Of a DNA stretch of 64,000 bases, positions 53,376-61,823 are shown piece after piece. Made by a program: the position numbers and the translations under genes. Under the pieces are notes generated by a model that did no database searches, had not been told where the DNA came from, and saw only the letters and a list, made by a program, of their open reading frames with translations. Each line of letters begins with the position of its first letter. Position 1 is the stretch's first letter. Source of the stretch: Marivivens niveibacter (GTDB lineage Bacteria; Pseudomonadota; Alphaproteobacteria; Rhodobacterales; Rhodobacteraceae); contig NZ_MSPP01000005.1 in assembly GCF_002150005.2 (NCBI RefSeq), positions 62,001 to 126,000 of the forward strand. Direction: 5' to 3'.

Positions 53376-54002
53376 TCACGAACGGCGGATCGTAGCGGTT
53401 GCGACCCCCATTAACATCAGCGCGCCGCCTCCTATCCTAGACAAAAAGGGCAGCACGGATGGATGAACGATTTTCTGGCGCAACTTGTCTGCAAGCAGCG
53501 CATAGACCAAAGCATTGATCGCTGCGAAGCCAACAAAGGTCACAACTAGCAACCCGAACTGAGGTGCCAAAGCTGTGTTCGGATTGATGAACTGCGGGAC
53601 GAAAGCAATGAAGAATAAAATGGACTTTGGATTAAGAGCTGTGACCGCTGCAGAATGAACAAAGACCTTGCGGGGGGATGTCACGGGCGCATCGTCCAGC
53701 ATTCCTAAAGAAGCACTCGGCGCGCTTCGAAACAGCTTGAACCCGAGGTAAACAAGATAGATCGCCCCTACCCATTTCAAAAGAATGAACAGCTTTGACG
53801 ACGCGAGAACCAATGCGCCTAGTCCTGCCAAAGATGCGGACATGGCAAGCAGATCTCCTACCGCGACCCCTGCAACGGTCGCCAGTGCAACCCGGCGGCC
53901 TTGACTAATGGCATAACTTAAAATCAAAAGTACGGTCGGCCCGGGTATCAACAGCAAAGCGATTGAAGAGGACGCGAACGCGAGCCAGACGTGAAGTTCC
54001 AT
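53376..54002 (-). CDS. LysE-family amino-acid/homoserine-lactone exporter
   Basis: A 208-residue membrane protein with about six hydrophobic segments and the LysE/RhtB start LAFASSSIALLLIPGPTVLL, then AVGDLLAMSASLAGLGALV and WVGAIYLVYLGFKLF. The ATG at 54002 has GGGAGGTGAG upstream. Exports amino acids or related compounds; the substrate is not predictable. Confidence 0.9.
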   Translation of the reverse strand: MELHVWLAFASSSIALLLIPGPTVLLILSYAISQGRRVALATVAGVAVGDLLAMSASLAGLGALVLASSKLFILLKWVGAIYLVYLGFKLFRSAPSASLGMLDDAPVTSPRKVFVHSAAVTALNPKSILFFIAFVPQFINPNTALAPQFGLLVVTFVGFAAINALVYALLADKLRQKIVHPSVLPFLSRIGGGALMLMGVATATIRRS

Positions 54003-54432
54003 AATCTCACCTCCCAACATATTGGTGTCTGTTGAGACAGCTATAGATATCAGATCAAGTAAAGCACTTTTATCGAAGAGCGGGCATTAAGCTTCACAGC
54101 AGCCATCTATGATCAACGCGGCCCATTGCTGCTCGTTTTAGCGTTGGCCAACGCTGCGGTGCAGCTTTCCCACCGCAGACATTAAAATTTTGTGCGGCAC
54201 GGTCTATTACGTGAGTTTCTGCAACGCGGAGGCAGATGTTCTCGTCCTAAGAAAACCCGCGTCCGCTGTCGGCGCTGCGAGCACATGTTTGGTTCTACTC
54301 AAATTTACAGAACGAACGATCATGTGCCTCGCCTAGCTGATGAACTGGCGCCTATTCTTCAAATCCAATATGGGCCCCACCGTAGTGTTCCTGATAACAA
54401 ATTGGCGGACTCGGAACACCGCCACGGACTGT
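54003..54432. other. Gene-free 430-bp stretch
   Basis: The first 50 bp contain the LysE promoter region, with ATATTGG and AT-rich bases. A rightward frame from 54192 encodes Cys-x-x-Cys-like CRRCEHMF but lacks a ribosome site and overlaps the next gene's 3' end. I do not accept it as a gene. Nothing else recognised. Confidence 0.4.
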
Positions 54433-55020
54433 TTAAATTGGCAGCAAGTGACACAGGTCCTCCAACCGCTTTGCGACCGCCTCATGGCGGCCTGCGTTCA
54501 GGTGATCGGATGTCCAAAACAGGCTCTGGTGTGTGAACTCTAGCAATGGTTCGATCCCACCAAACTCATTCTTTCCCACTAACCACCGCAAGAGCCCAGT
54601 TTTCGGCGCGAGGTCGCCGTTCGCCTCACGGGCGGTGAACTCAGCCAACATATGCGGCACCAGCTTTTCGAGGCGCTTGGTAATGCCGGGCGCACCGCCA
54701 AGACGCTTGGCCCTCTGCAAGGATTGAGGGTAGCGAAACGCGTGAACGAGTTCCGGTTCCAACTGCCGCTGCACAGCTTCAAACACCAACTGTTCGGCAT
54801 CTGCTAGCGTGTATTTGTGCTTACGTGATGCGCCAAAGATCGCGCCATGGGATGACATACCCAAACCGGAGATCCCGAGATCGCGGACTGCCAATGCGTT
54901 CAGCGCCAGCAGCGTGTCGAAAAGCCTTCCTCGCCGCGCCTCGAAACTCCGGATCAATGCTTGCTCCAATAGATGTAGGGAATAGTCGGCTATCACCAGT
55001 CGTCCAAGTTTCTTTGTCAT
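54433..55020 (-). CDS. Hypothetical protein, 195 aa, coupled to the DUF1963 gene
   Basis: A well-formed, helix-rich protein starting MTKKLGRLVIADYSLHLLEQ and ending AVAKRLEDLCHLLPI. It has no signal peptide, no membrane segment and no motif I know. Its start is 4 bp beyond the stop of the DUF1963 gene, so the two are likely one transcript. The combination may point to an adaptor or immunity function, which is a guess. Confidence 0.7.
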   Translation of the reverse strand: MTKKLGRLVIADYSLHLLEQALIRSFEARRGRLFDTLLALNALAVRDLGISGLGMSSHGAIFGASRKHKYTLADAEQLVFEAVQRQLEPELVHAFRYPQSLQRAKRLGGAPGITKRLEKLVPHMLAEFTAREANGDLAPKTGLLRWLVGKNEFGGIEPLLEFTHQSLFWTSDHLNAGRHEAVAKRLEDLCHLLPI

Positions 55021-55024
55021 AGCG

Positions 55025-57322
55025 TCACCATCCAATTTGGGCCCTGACCCTGTCGAACCGGCACCCCGCAAGGTCCTCAGGCGAAATCCATATCTGCAAC
55101 GCGCTGCCTTGGCCCCAAAGCGTCGTTAGCCCATAGTCGGTGGCGATGCTCAATAGCAGGATATCTTCGGACTCAACGTCCCCGGGGTCTTTTGGCCCGA
55201 ACAGGACGTGCGGGGTCGGTTTGCGCCGTTCAGACCGGAACTCGGTGCTGCTGCGGTCATACCGCAACTGGTTTGCCGCGAGCGACCGGATGTCGGCAGG
55301 GATGTCGTCTGCGTTATCGTCATGCAGCGTGAAATGGCGCGTGGCACGCAGCGGGGGCGTGGCAAGCGGTTCAAGCGTTGTGAAAAACGCATCATGCAGA
55401 ACGAAACGCCAGTCTCTCTCTGCGCGCGTTTCTTGGTCTGTTTCAATCGGCAATGTGGCACCTGCTGCATCTAGCCTAACCAGCCAAGCGCGGTATTCTT
55501 CGGCGACGTCTTGGGGGATACGGCCCAACGGGTTTTCCTGCATGACCCGCGCTGCCCAAGCGCGCACATCGCTGTCTAGTTCACTGCCCCACAACGCCTC
55601 GCGGGCCCGAGCTGCCTGTTCATCTCTTTCGTCGATGTCCTCGGGGCATATCAAAAAGCGATATTGCTCAAAGTAGCTTACCATGCATTCTTGAATGTCG
55701 CTCCATCTCCACGGAAAGCTTGGTGGCACCAATTGCACGCCGTTTTCCAATTTATACCTGTGGTCGGAAATTGTCTTGCTAAGTGCCGCGGTCCAGTTAG
55801 GCAGGAAGTCAATGATCGCGCTGACCATGTTTTCGGCCAAAGGATCCTCTGGTAAAGCCCGCTCTAGGGCCGCTCTTTCCAACTCCTCCAATTCTTTACT
55901 GTATTCAGCGCTTTCGACGCCGACATATTGAACCATTTCAAAAGGCAAGCGCGGTTCCCAGTTGGGGGCTTGAATCGGTACATCCGTTTCGGGTGGTTTA
56001 CGGCCATAGTCCCGACGGAAAATGCCCAGCGAAGTACGGTGAAATCCCTCGTCGCGCAATGGCGCAAGTGTTGCTGGCGGCTCGACGAAAGGAAGATGCG
56101 ATACGGTGTCGGGCGTGTAGATCAAGCGCACGGCCCCTTCGTAGAGGCCATCGGTAAGAGCATCTACGAACAGGAAAAACGTGCCTTCTTTGGGAAGTTC
56201 GGGAAGGGCCAGACCATCGACCAAAGCGGGCAGAGTGGCACAGTCCAACTGCATCAGGAAATGCAAAGGCTGCCCTTCGCTGTTGCAAGGCCATTCCAGC
56301 GATGTCGGCAGCTGTGGCCAACCGCAGAATTGATTTGCCGTCGTTGGCTCACCCGGCACAAGAGGTTTCAGGATCAGTCCGGCGCGTTGCGTCACGTTCG
56401 CCATAAGATCGGCCAGCTCAGGCTTAGGCGGTTTGGCAAACCAGCGTCCGGCGTGGTTCACCTTGTCAAAGCGCGCTTGGTGTTTGTCAAAGTCGCGGGC
56501 GCGTAAATCCTGGCGCGACACGACGAATTGCGTCACGTGGCTGTCCGAAATCAAATCAAGGTTGCATCCTGCCCCATGCGCCAGTTGAAACAGCAACACG
56601 TCGTTTTCCCCGCCGCGCGCCTGTGCAAAATCATAGGCCTTTCGGGCAAGTGCAGGCGAATTTTTGCGAAAACGGTGAAGTTTCAGCCGTTCTAGGTCTC
56701 GCTTGCTGGGCGCATAACCAAGCATTTGCAGCGGACGGATACCATCCTCTGCAGTGGTTTCAGATGGCACAACATTCAAGGCGTCATACAACGGCTTTGG
56801 GTCGGCATCCGGGTGCGAGTCAATACAGGTAAATGTCAATCGAACCGGCGCGAAATACCCTGCTTGCGCCGTAGCTGAGTAAGCTTTGGGTTGTTTGCTC
56901 AGCAAGCGGGCCAAAATGCCCTTCGGTTCCGGTTTGGGTTTGATCTTTAGTTTGACTGATTGCTGGGCATAGGAATATTCGCCCAAGGGCGGCGTTTCTG
57001 CTGGGTGCTCAACCGGTTTCGACCCAGGCTTTCGCGCGTAGATGATCTTGGACGCGCCGTCGTCCTCGCCAAGCGAGGGCGCGCCGCGCTGGTCATAGTT
57101 TCCGGTGATGAACAACCAGAGCATCCCTTCCGCCGGAAAATCAGGATCGATCTGCGGGACCTCGGCGCAATCGATTTGCAGCACGTGATGCATCGGACGC
57201 CCAGCAGCATCCATTGGCCAGGGTATATTAGAAGGAAGATCGGGATGACCGCCAAAGCGAGACATGTGCTTGGTGCAGGTCTCCGATGGGGTCGGCACCA
57301 AAACAACAGCTGGGTGGATCAA
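55025..57322 (-). CDS. DUF1963 (YwqG-like) protein with two domain copies, 765 aa
   Basis: Two DUF1963-like units are visible: one at residues ~1-270 (FGGHPDLPSNIPWPMDAAGR, HHVLQIDCAEVPQ, LWLFITGNYDQRG) and one at ~315-560 (FCGWPQLPTSLEWPCNSEGQ, HFLMQLDCATLPA, FFLFVDALTDG). A third part follows to the end (LWGQGSALQIWISPEDLAG). DUF1963 proteins are usually 250-300 residues with no known enzymatic role. Some lie in polymorphic-toxin immunity loci. Cytoplasmic; no signal. Confidence 0.78.
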   Translation of the reverse strand: MIHPAVVLVPTPSETCTKHMSRFGGHPDLPSNIPWPMDAAGRPMHHVLQIDCAEVPQIDPDFPAEGMLWLFITGNYDQRGAPSLGEDDGASKIIYARKPGSKPVEHPAETPPLGEYSYAQQSVKLKIKPKPEPKGILARLLSKQPKAYSATAQAGYFAPVRLTFTCIDSHPDADPKPLYDALNVVPSETTAEDGIRPLQMLGYAPSKRDLERLKLHRFRKNSPALARKAYDFAQARGGENDVLLFQLAHGAGCNLDLISDSHVTQFVVSRQDLRARDFDKHQARFDKVNHAGRWFAKPPKPELADLMANVTQRAGLILKPLVPGEPTTANQFCGWPQLPTSLEWPCNSEGQPLHFLMQLDCATLPALVDGLALPELPKEGTFFLFVDALTDGLYEGAVRLIYTPDTVSHLPFVEPPATLAPLRDEGFHRTSLGIFRRDYGRKPPETDVPIQAPNWEPRLPFEMVQYVGVESAEYSKELEELERAALERALPEDPLAENMVSAIIDFLPNWTAALSKTISDHRYKLENGVQLVPPSFPWRWSDIQECMVSYFEQYRFLICPEDIDERDEQAARAREALWGSELDSDVRAWAARVMQENPLGRIPQDVAEEYRAWLVRLDAAGATLPIETDQETRAERDWRFVLHDAFFTTLEPLATPPLRATRHFTLHDDNADDIPADIRSLAANQLRYDRSSTEFRSERRKPTPHVLFGPKDPGDVESEDILLLSIATDYGLTTLWGQGSALQIWISPEDLAGCRFDRVRAQIGW

Positions 57323-57763
57323 ATGAATTCTCCATGAACAAACTTGTACTTTAATATCGCAGGATCAATGGCTTGGGATTTTGTTGAATTTGCGAAACAA
57401 TTGAGGCCTCAATCAGGAGTTGCACCACCATAGGTATGTTCATGAGGTGGGTTTGACCGCGCTTTCAGCGTGATCGGAGAATATATTGAACCGGTCGACT
57501 TTGCCCAAACAAAAGCAAATACCTACCTCGTGACCGTCGATACTTCATATCTGTTTTTCCGAGACACCGCCCCCCGTTGTTGCCAGGACCGGACGTTAAT
57601 CCCAGCTGTAGCGGAAGTTGGCACTGACGGCCCATTCCCGACCTTCAAACACAGTTCAGCTGTCGCATCGCAGCCCCTGAAAGCAGGCATAGCCCCGAGC
57701 CTAAAGTTTCCCGGAAAAGTGACGCGCTGTCCGGACCACCCCCAGTAACAGCGCGTCAGGTGT
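57323..57763. other. Gene-free 440-bp stretch
   Basis: Holds the DUF1963 promoter region at its left and the GST terminator at 57720-57758. The middle part has an open rightward frame (57470-57748) rich in Pro and Cys without a ribosome site. I take it as non-coding. Confidence 0.5.
57720..57758 (-). terminator. Terminator of the GST gene
   Basis: TGACGCGCTGT (57720-57730) and ACAGCGCGTCA (57748-57758) are perfect 11-base complements with a 17-base loop. On the minus strand CTTTTCC follows. It begins 6 bp after the GST stop. Confidence 0.75.
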
Positions 57764-58465
57764 TTAGCGGAACCTGGCTGCGTTCTCTGCAGCCGCGGCA
57801 TCCGTGTCGCCCTGACCGAAAGCAGACGGTCGCGGCTCCGGCAGTTGCAGCGCCTCTTGGACCCGTGGCATGGCGTCAATGCGGTCGAACCATGCTTGCA
57901 GGTTCGGCAATCCGTCGACGCTTACCGTGGCCCAGAAGTAGCTGCGCGCCCAGGGATAGGTCGCGATATCCGCGATGGACATTGCATCACCCACCAGCCA
58001 GTCGCGCCCGGCAAGCCGCGTATCCAGCACTTCCAGCAGGCGGCGGCTCTCGGTCACGTAGCGGTCGATGGCATAGGGCACCTCGTCGCCATTCGGCTTG
58101 GCGATCCGTTGGAAAAACATCGCCTGGCCCATCATCGGGCCGATGCCACCCATCTGGAACATCAGCCATTGCAGCGTCTCCGATCGCTCTTTGGGGTCGT
58201 GACTGAGAAACCGATCGTATTTCTCGGCGAGATACCACAGGATCGCGCCGCTCTCGAATACTGCGAAGTCATCAGCTCCGCGATCCACGATGGTTGGGAT
58301 GCGCCCGTTCGGGTTCAGGCGCATGTAATCGGGCGCTTTCTGCTCCTTCTTGCCGAAGTCGATCGGCACCAGTTCGTAGTCGATCTGCGCTTCGTGCAGG
58401 AAGATCAGAGGCTTCCAGCCGTTCATGGTGTTGGCGGTATAGAGAACGATATCAGGCCGCGTCAT
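57764..58465 (-). CDS. Glutathione S-transferase family protein
   Basis: A 233-residue GST: thioredoxin-like N-domain (VLYTANTMNGWKPLIFLHEA, with NPNGRIPTIVD and the glutathione-site FESGAILWYLAEKYD) and an all-helical C-domain (WLVGDAMSIADIATYPW). It resembles the YfcG/Ure2p-like disulfide reductase group. Its start overlaps the flavoprotein gene stop by 4 bp, so both form a small detoxification operon facing the HxlR regulator. Confidence 0.88.
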   Translation of the reverse strand: MTRPDIVLYTANTMNGWKPLIFLHEAQIDYELVPIDFGKKEQKAPDYMRLNPNGRIPTIVDRGADDFAVFESGAILWYLAEKYDRFLSHDPKERSETLQWLMFQMGGIGPMMGQAMFFQRIAKPNGDEVPYAIDRYVTESRRLLEVLDTRLAGRDWLVGDAMSIADIATYPWARSYFWATVSVDGLPNLQAWFDRIDAMPRVQEALQLPEPRPSAFGQGDTDAAAAENAARFR

Positions 58466-59061
58466 TGGCGAGCACCCCCAAAGGTCGTGGCAAGATGGGC
58501 GTCGAACCGGGCGAGGTCGGAGGCCACGTAGGGGTTTTTCATCACGTCGAAGGCCCCAAAGGTCGGCAGCGGCGTCATGCCAAAGAACCTGGCGTTCAGA
58601 TGGACCGGCCGCAGGAGGTCATCCAGAGACATGCCCCCGAAGAACGGCTCTGCCGGGTCGTCGAAAGCCTCAGACGGGGCGTTCAACGTGGCTGAGATCA
58701 TGTAACGCGTGCCGGCCAGCTTGCCGCCCATGCCGTAATTCGCTTTCGGTGCGGCGGCGCTGCGTCCGTCGCCATTGCTGAGCTGACCGCCCATACCGAC
58801 CGTATAGACCTCATCCATGTATTTCTTGAAGGACCACGGCACGCCCATCCAGTTCACCGGGAACTGTAAGACGACCACGTCCGCCCACAGGTGGCTGTCC
58901 ACCTCGGCCTGCACATCATAACCGGCTGCGACAGTGGTCAGGCGGACCTCGTGCCCCTGGGTTTCGAGTGTAGCTTTGGCGCGCTCCGCGAGCGTTTTGT
59001 TGAGTTTACCGGGGGCAAATTCATAAGGCTGCGCGCCGTTTAGTATGTGGATCTTGCTCAT
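58462..59061 (-). CDS. NAD(P)H:quinone reductase-like flavoprotein (MdaB type)
   Basis: A 199-residue flavodoxin-fold protein starting MSKIHILNGAQPYEFAPGKL with VVLQFPVNWMGVPWSFKKYM, which is diagnostic of the MdaB/NQO family (FAD, two-electron quinone reduction). The ATG at 59061 is divergent from the HxlR gene. The frame extending to 59466 lies antisense to that gene and is rejected. Confidence 0.88.
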   Translation of the reverse strand: MSKIHILNGAQPYEFAPGKLNKTLAERAKATLETQGHEVRLTTVAAGYDVQAEVDSHLWADVVVLQFPVNWMGVPWSFKKYMDEVYTVGMGGQLSNGDGRSAAAPKANYGMGGKLAGTRYMISATLNAPSEAFDDPAEPFFGGMSLDDLLRPVHLNARFFGMTPLPTFGAFDVMKNPYVASDLARFDAHLATTFGGARQ

Positions 59062-59194
59062 GTCGTCTCTTTCATCGTTGCTGCGCCCGCTTGACTTCGG
59101 CGGGGTCTGGGATGAAATGACCATGGTGGGAAGTAAAAACAACCAGTATACTTTTTGTAACCTAATACGGCGCGGATCAGCGGAGCGTAAAACG

Positions 59195-59572
59195 ATGGAT
59201 GCAAAGATCGAAATAGACGGTGCTGGCCGACGGAGCGCGGCCAATGCTTGCACCGAACCCTGCGCAATCGAGCGCGGGATGCGGATCGTCGGAGGCAAAT
59301 GGACCGGCTCCATCCTCTGGCACGTCAAGGATGGGCCGGTGCGCTTCAACGACCTCGCCCGAATGATCGGCGGCGCATCGAAGAAGATGATCACGGAACG
59401 CTTGCGGCAACTCGAAGACCAAGGGTTGGTCAGGCGTGAGGTGTGTGACACCGCCCCGATCACCATCGTCTACGAAATCACTGATTTCGGGCGAACAGCC
59501 TTGGGTTTCTTGGATGAGCTGCGGAAGTGGAGTGAGGGGCTTCCGAAGAGTTTGACCGCTGAAAAACGATAA
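59195..59572 (+). CDS. HxlR-family transcriptional regulator
   Basis: A 125-residue winged-helix regulator: IVGGKWTGSILWHVKDGPVR, FNDLARMIGGASKKMITERL, LEDQGLVRREV, ending EITDFGRTALGFLDELRKW. The Cys pair (CTEPCAIE) before the HTH is the sensing site in redox-responsive HxlR proteins (YodB, QorR). It is divergent from the quinone reductase/GST pair, so quinone or electrophile sensing is likely. Confidence 0.9.
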   Translation: MDAKIEIDGAGRRSAANACTEPCAIERGMRIVGGKWTGSILWHVKDGPVRFNDLARMIGGASKKMITERLRQLEDQGLVRREVCDTAPITIVYEITDFGRTALGFLDELRKWSEGLPKSLTAEKR

Positions 59573-59750
59573 CCTGTCGAGAGCGCGACCGGCCCCTACC
59601 TGACATTCGCCAAGCTCGCTCCGCTACAGCGCGGCTTCTCCAAAGCGGCCATTAGTGGCATCGTTCAGCAAGGTGTGGTACGCCAAGGTCAGCAGTGCGG
59701 GACTTTCCTGCCGTTCGTTCTCGACAGTCCAATGTCCGCATTCACGGTTG

Positions 59751-60167
59751 CTAATGTTCGCGGTCGCACAAATTGTGGTCAGCTAGCGACGCTAACACGT
59801 AGCAGTCCCCGGAAACGCCCTCACCGTTGCAGCCCTTCGATATCCGGCTGAGTTCTTTTTCAAGCGCTCGGAGGCGTTTGATCTTCGCGCGAACCTCTTC
59901 AAGTTGAGAGGTTGCGATGTCCGTCGCAGCCTCGCACGACCGGTCTGGATGATCCTGCAAGTCGATGAGCGAAGAAATGGCTTCAATTGAAAACCCAAGA
60001 TCACGCGCATGGCGAATAAAGCTAAGTCGCTCTAACCCGGCCTTGTCGTATCGCCTTTGATTGCCGGACGTGCGCTCTGCTTCGGGCAATAACCCCATTT
60101 CCTCGTAATACCGGATAGTCGGAACCTTGACCTTTGTGCGCTTTGAAAGCTCGCCGATAGAATACAT
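59751..60167 (-). CDS. MerR-family regulator (metal-responsive)
   Basis: A 138-residue regulator with the MerR HTH (YSIGELSKRTKVKVPTIRYY, EEMGLLPEAERTSGNQRRYD) and a dimer helix. A Cys is placed before the long helix (DRSCEAATDIA) and a Cys pair near the end (GCNGEGVSGDC), as in ZntR/PbrR/CadR-type proteins. It is divergent from the cation-efflux gene across a MerR-type promoter. Start ATG at 60167 chosen because the HTH begins there. Confidence 0.9.
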   Translation of the reverse strand: MYSIGELSKRTKVKVPTIRYYEEMGLLPEAERTSGNQRRYDKAGLERLSFIRHARDLGFSIEAISSLIDLQDHPDRSCEAATDIATSQLEEVRAKIKRLRALEKELSRISKGCNGEGVSGDCYVLASLADHNLCDREH

Positions 60168-60178
60168 GAAGAACCCCC

Positions 60179-60209
60179 TTGAATCTCTAGTCACTAGAGA
60201 CATTACAGT
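60179..60209 (+). promoter_or_regulatory. MerR-type promoter with 19-bp spacer
   Basis: TTGAAT (60179-60184) and TACAGT (60204-60209) are separated by 19 bp, the overlong spacing that MerR proteins correct by twisting DNA. The spacer holds the palindrome CTCTAG-TCA-CTAGAG (60185-60199). It drives the cation-efflux gene and overlaps the MerR gene's upstream region. Confidence 0.85.
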
Positions 60210-60239
60210 ATGAGTAACCAAAAATGAAAGAGGATTCCC

Positions 60240-60875
60240 ATGGCTGGTTGCTGCGGACATGACGCCAAGTTTGACGGCGTTTCAGACGATTATAAAAGAC
60301 GGCTTTGGATCGTTATAGCGCTCAATGCGACGATGTTTTTTGTCGAGATGACAGCAGGTCATCTTGCCAAGTCTCAAGCGCTGCAAGCTGACGCTCTCGA
60401 CTTTGCAGGCGATGCGCTGACCTATGGTATTTCGCTTGCGGTCATCGGGGCCTCGCTTCGCGCACGGACGAATGCGGCATTGTTCAAAGGCGTCAGCCTT
60501 CTCATGATGGGTCTTTGGGTGTTCGGATCAACGGCCTATCGGGTCTTCTATGTTGGCGTCCCAACCGCAGAGATCATGGGTATCGTCGGTTTTCTTGCAC
60601 TGCTCACCAATCTGGCAAGCGTATTGCTGCTGGTCCGTTACAAGGACGGTGATTCCAATGTCCGATCGGTCTGGTTGTGTTCGCGCAATGACGCGATTGG
60701 GAACTTGGCCGTGATGTTTGCGGCCCTTGGTGTGTGGGGCACGTCAACAGGTTGGCCTGACCTGATCGTGGCAACCATCATGGCTGTATTGTTTCTGTCA
60801 TCGGCCTTTCAAATTGTGCGCCAAGCTTTGGAAGAGCGACGGGGCATCACCGACCATGAGCATGTGGAAGTTTGA
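60240..60875 (+). CDS. Cation-efflux (CDF-like) membrane protein
   Basis: A 211-residue membrane protein with six hydrophobic segments. It starts MAGCCGHDAKFDG, a Cys/His-rich tip, and holds metal-site-like HLAKSQALQADALDFAGDAL and later CSRNDAIGNLAVMFAALG, each with the Asp pattern of CDF transporters, and ends TDHEHVEV. The family usually reaches 290-300 residues with a cytoplasmic domain, which is missing here, as in short CDF relatives. It is controlled by the MerR promoter just upstream, so it exports Zn, Cd, Co or Pb. Confidence 0.85.
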   Translation: MAGCCGHDAKFDGVSDDYKRRLWIVIALNATMFFVEMTAGHLAKSQALQADALDFAGDALTYGISLAVIGASLRARTNAALFKGVSLLMMGLWVFGSTAYRVFYVGVPTAEIMGIVGFLALLTNLASVLLLVRYKDGDSNVRSVWLCSRNDAIGNLAVMFAALGVWGTSTGWPDLIVATIMAVLFLSSAFQIVRQALEERRGITDHEHVEV

Positions 60876-61423
60876 TGCAAGCAGTCTTGATCGTCGTCGG
60901 CCTCGTGATGGCGGCAGGAACCCTAGCCGCGATACTTTGGTCCATTGCTTACCCTGAGCGCCGTCTTTGGCCGCAGCAGCGCTATACCAAGGCGACCCCC
61001 GTTCTCGTCTGGATGCCGACGTTAACGCTGTTCGGTATTCTGATCGTCCTTGGGATCATGAATTGGGGGAGCCTGCCAATCCCGACTTGGTTACGGTTCG
61101 GTGCTGGCATTCCTCTGATTCTGGTTGGCAACGTCATCGTGTGGTCAGAGGTTGCGCAGTTCGGGATTGCCCAGACAGGCGGCACGAAAGGGTCGCTTCG
61201 AACGGGCGGCATGTATCGCTTCTCCCGCAATCCACAATATGTCGCCGATATTGCCTTGATTGCCGGCTGGATCGTGCTTTGTGCGTCGACTGGAGCAGCG
61301 CTTATTGGTTTTGCCGGAATAGCCGTTCTAATCGCTGCGCCGTTCGCGGAAGAACCATGGCTCCAAGCGCAATATGGGTCCGTGTTTGAAGACTACAGGG
61401 CAACGGTCAGGCGGTTCTTTTAG
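60875..61423 (+). CDS. Isoprenylcysteine methyltransferase-like membrane protein
   Basis: A 182-residue protein of the ICMT/PEMT-like methyltransferase group with four to five membrane segments and the C-terminal signature TGGMYRFSRNPQYVADIALI, AAPFAEEPWLQAQYGSVFED, Y, R. Such genes often follow heavy-metal efflux genes. The ATG overlaps the efflux gene stop (TGATG), so it belongs to the MerR-controlled operon. The substrate is unknown. Confidence 0.82.
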   Translation: MQAVLIVVGLVMAAGTLAAILWSIAYPERRLWPQQRYTKATPVLVWMPTLTLFGILIVLGIMNWGSLPIPTWLRFGAGIPLILVGNVIVWSEVAQFGIAQTGGTKGSLRTGGMYRFSRNPQYVADIALIAGWIVLCASTGAALIGFAGIAVLIAAPFAEEPWLQAQYGSVFEDYRATVRRFF

Positions 61424-61823
61424 ACAAATGGCCAATCAATAAAGCAGACCTTCGCCATGGTGCGGCATCTTGGTAGGTCTGGGCTCAACCCAGACCTTCG
61501 CTGCGTCACCACAATCCTGCCCAACGGCCTCAATCCGACCGACACGAACGGCCCAAAGCCGCCGTTGGCCAGATGTCCAAGCGCTGCGATGCGGCTTCCC
61601 CGAAGCAGACCTTCGACACATTCTACAGCATTTTTGCTTGCTAAAGGTCAGCTGTGCGGACGAAGCGGACTCTCAAAATGAGAATTCTAGTGGCCGCATC
61701 CAACCCGCTTTGTTCTGCCTTTTTGGGGGGCGATGTCAGCAACGCCGAATGTGCAACCCGAGCTAGAAAATCCACAAAAGCGAGACGTCAAGTATCTAGC
61801 GATTGTGGGGTTTCTCGCGTATT
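61424..61823. repeat. Gene-free stretch with three copies of an AGACCTTCG motif
   Basis: No gene. The word AGACCTTCG occurs at 61446-61454, 61492-61500 and 61606-61614; the first and third copies share AGCAGACCTTCG. A perfect 9-bp hairpin (61475-61483 with 61489-61497, loop CTCAA) encloses the second. It may terminate the methyltransferase operon or be a small dispersed repeat. Confidence 0.5.

Noticed and set aside
54192-54536. Rightward frame with a Cys-x-x-Cys-like segment
   Set aside because: No ribosome site, odd composition and overlap with the 3' end of a better supported gene on the other strand.
57470-57748. Rightward frame of 92 codons
   Set aside because: Pro- and Cys-rich without ribosome site, and it contains half of the GST terminator hairpin.
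58462-59466. A 334-residue version of the quinone reductase
   Set aside because: The added N-terminal part is antisense to the HxlR gene and has no family similarity; the family start is at 59061.
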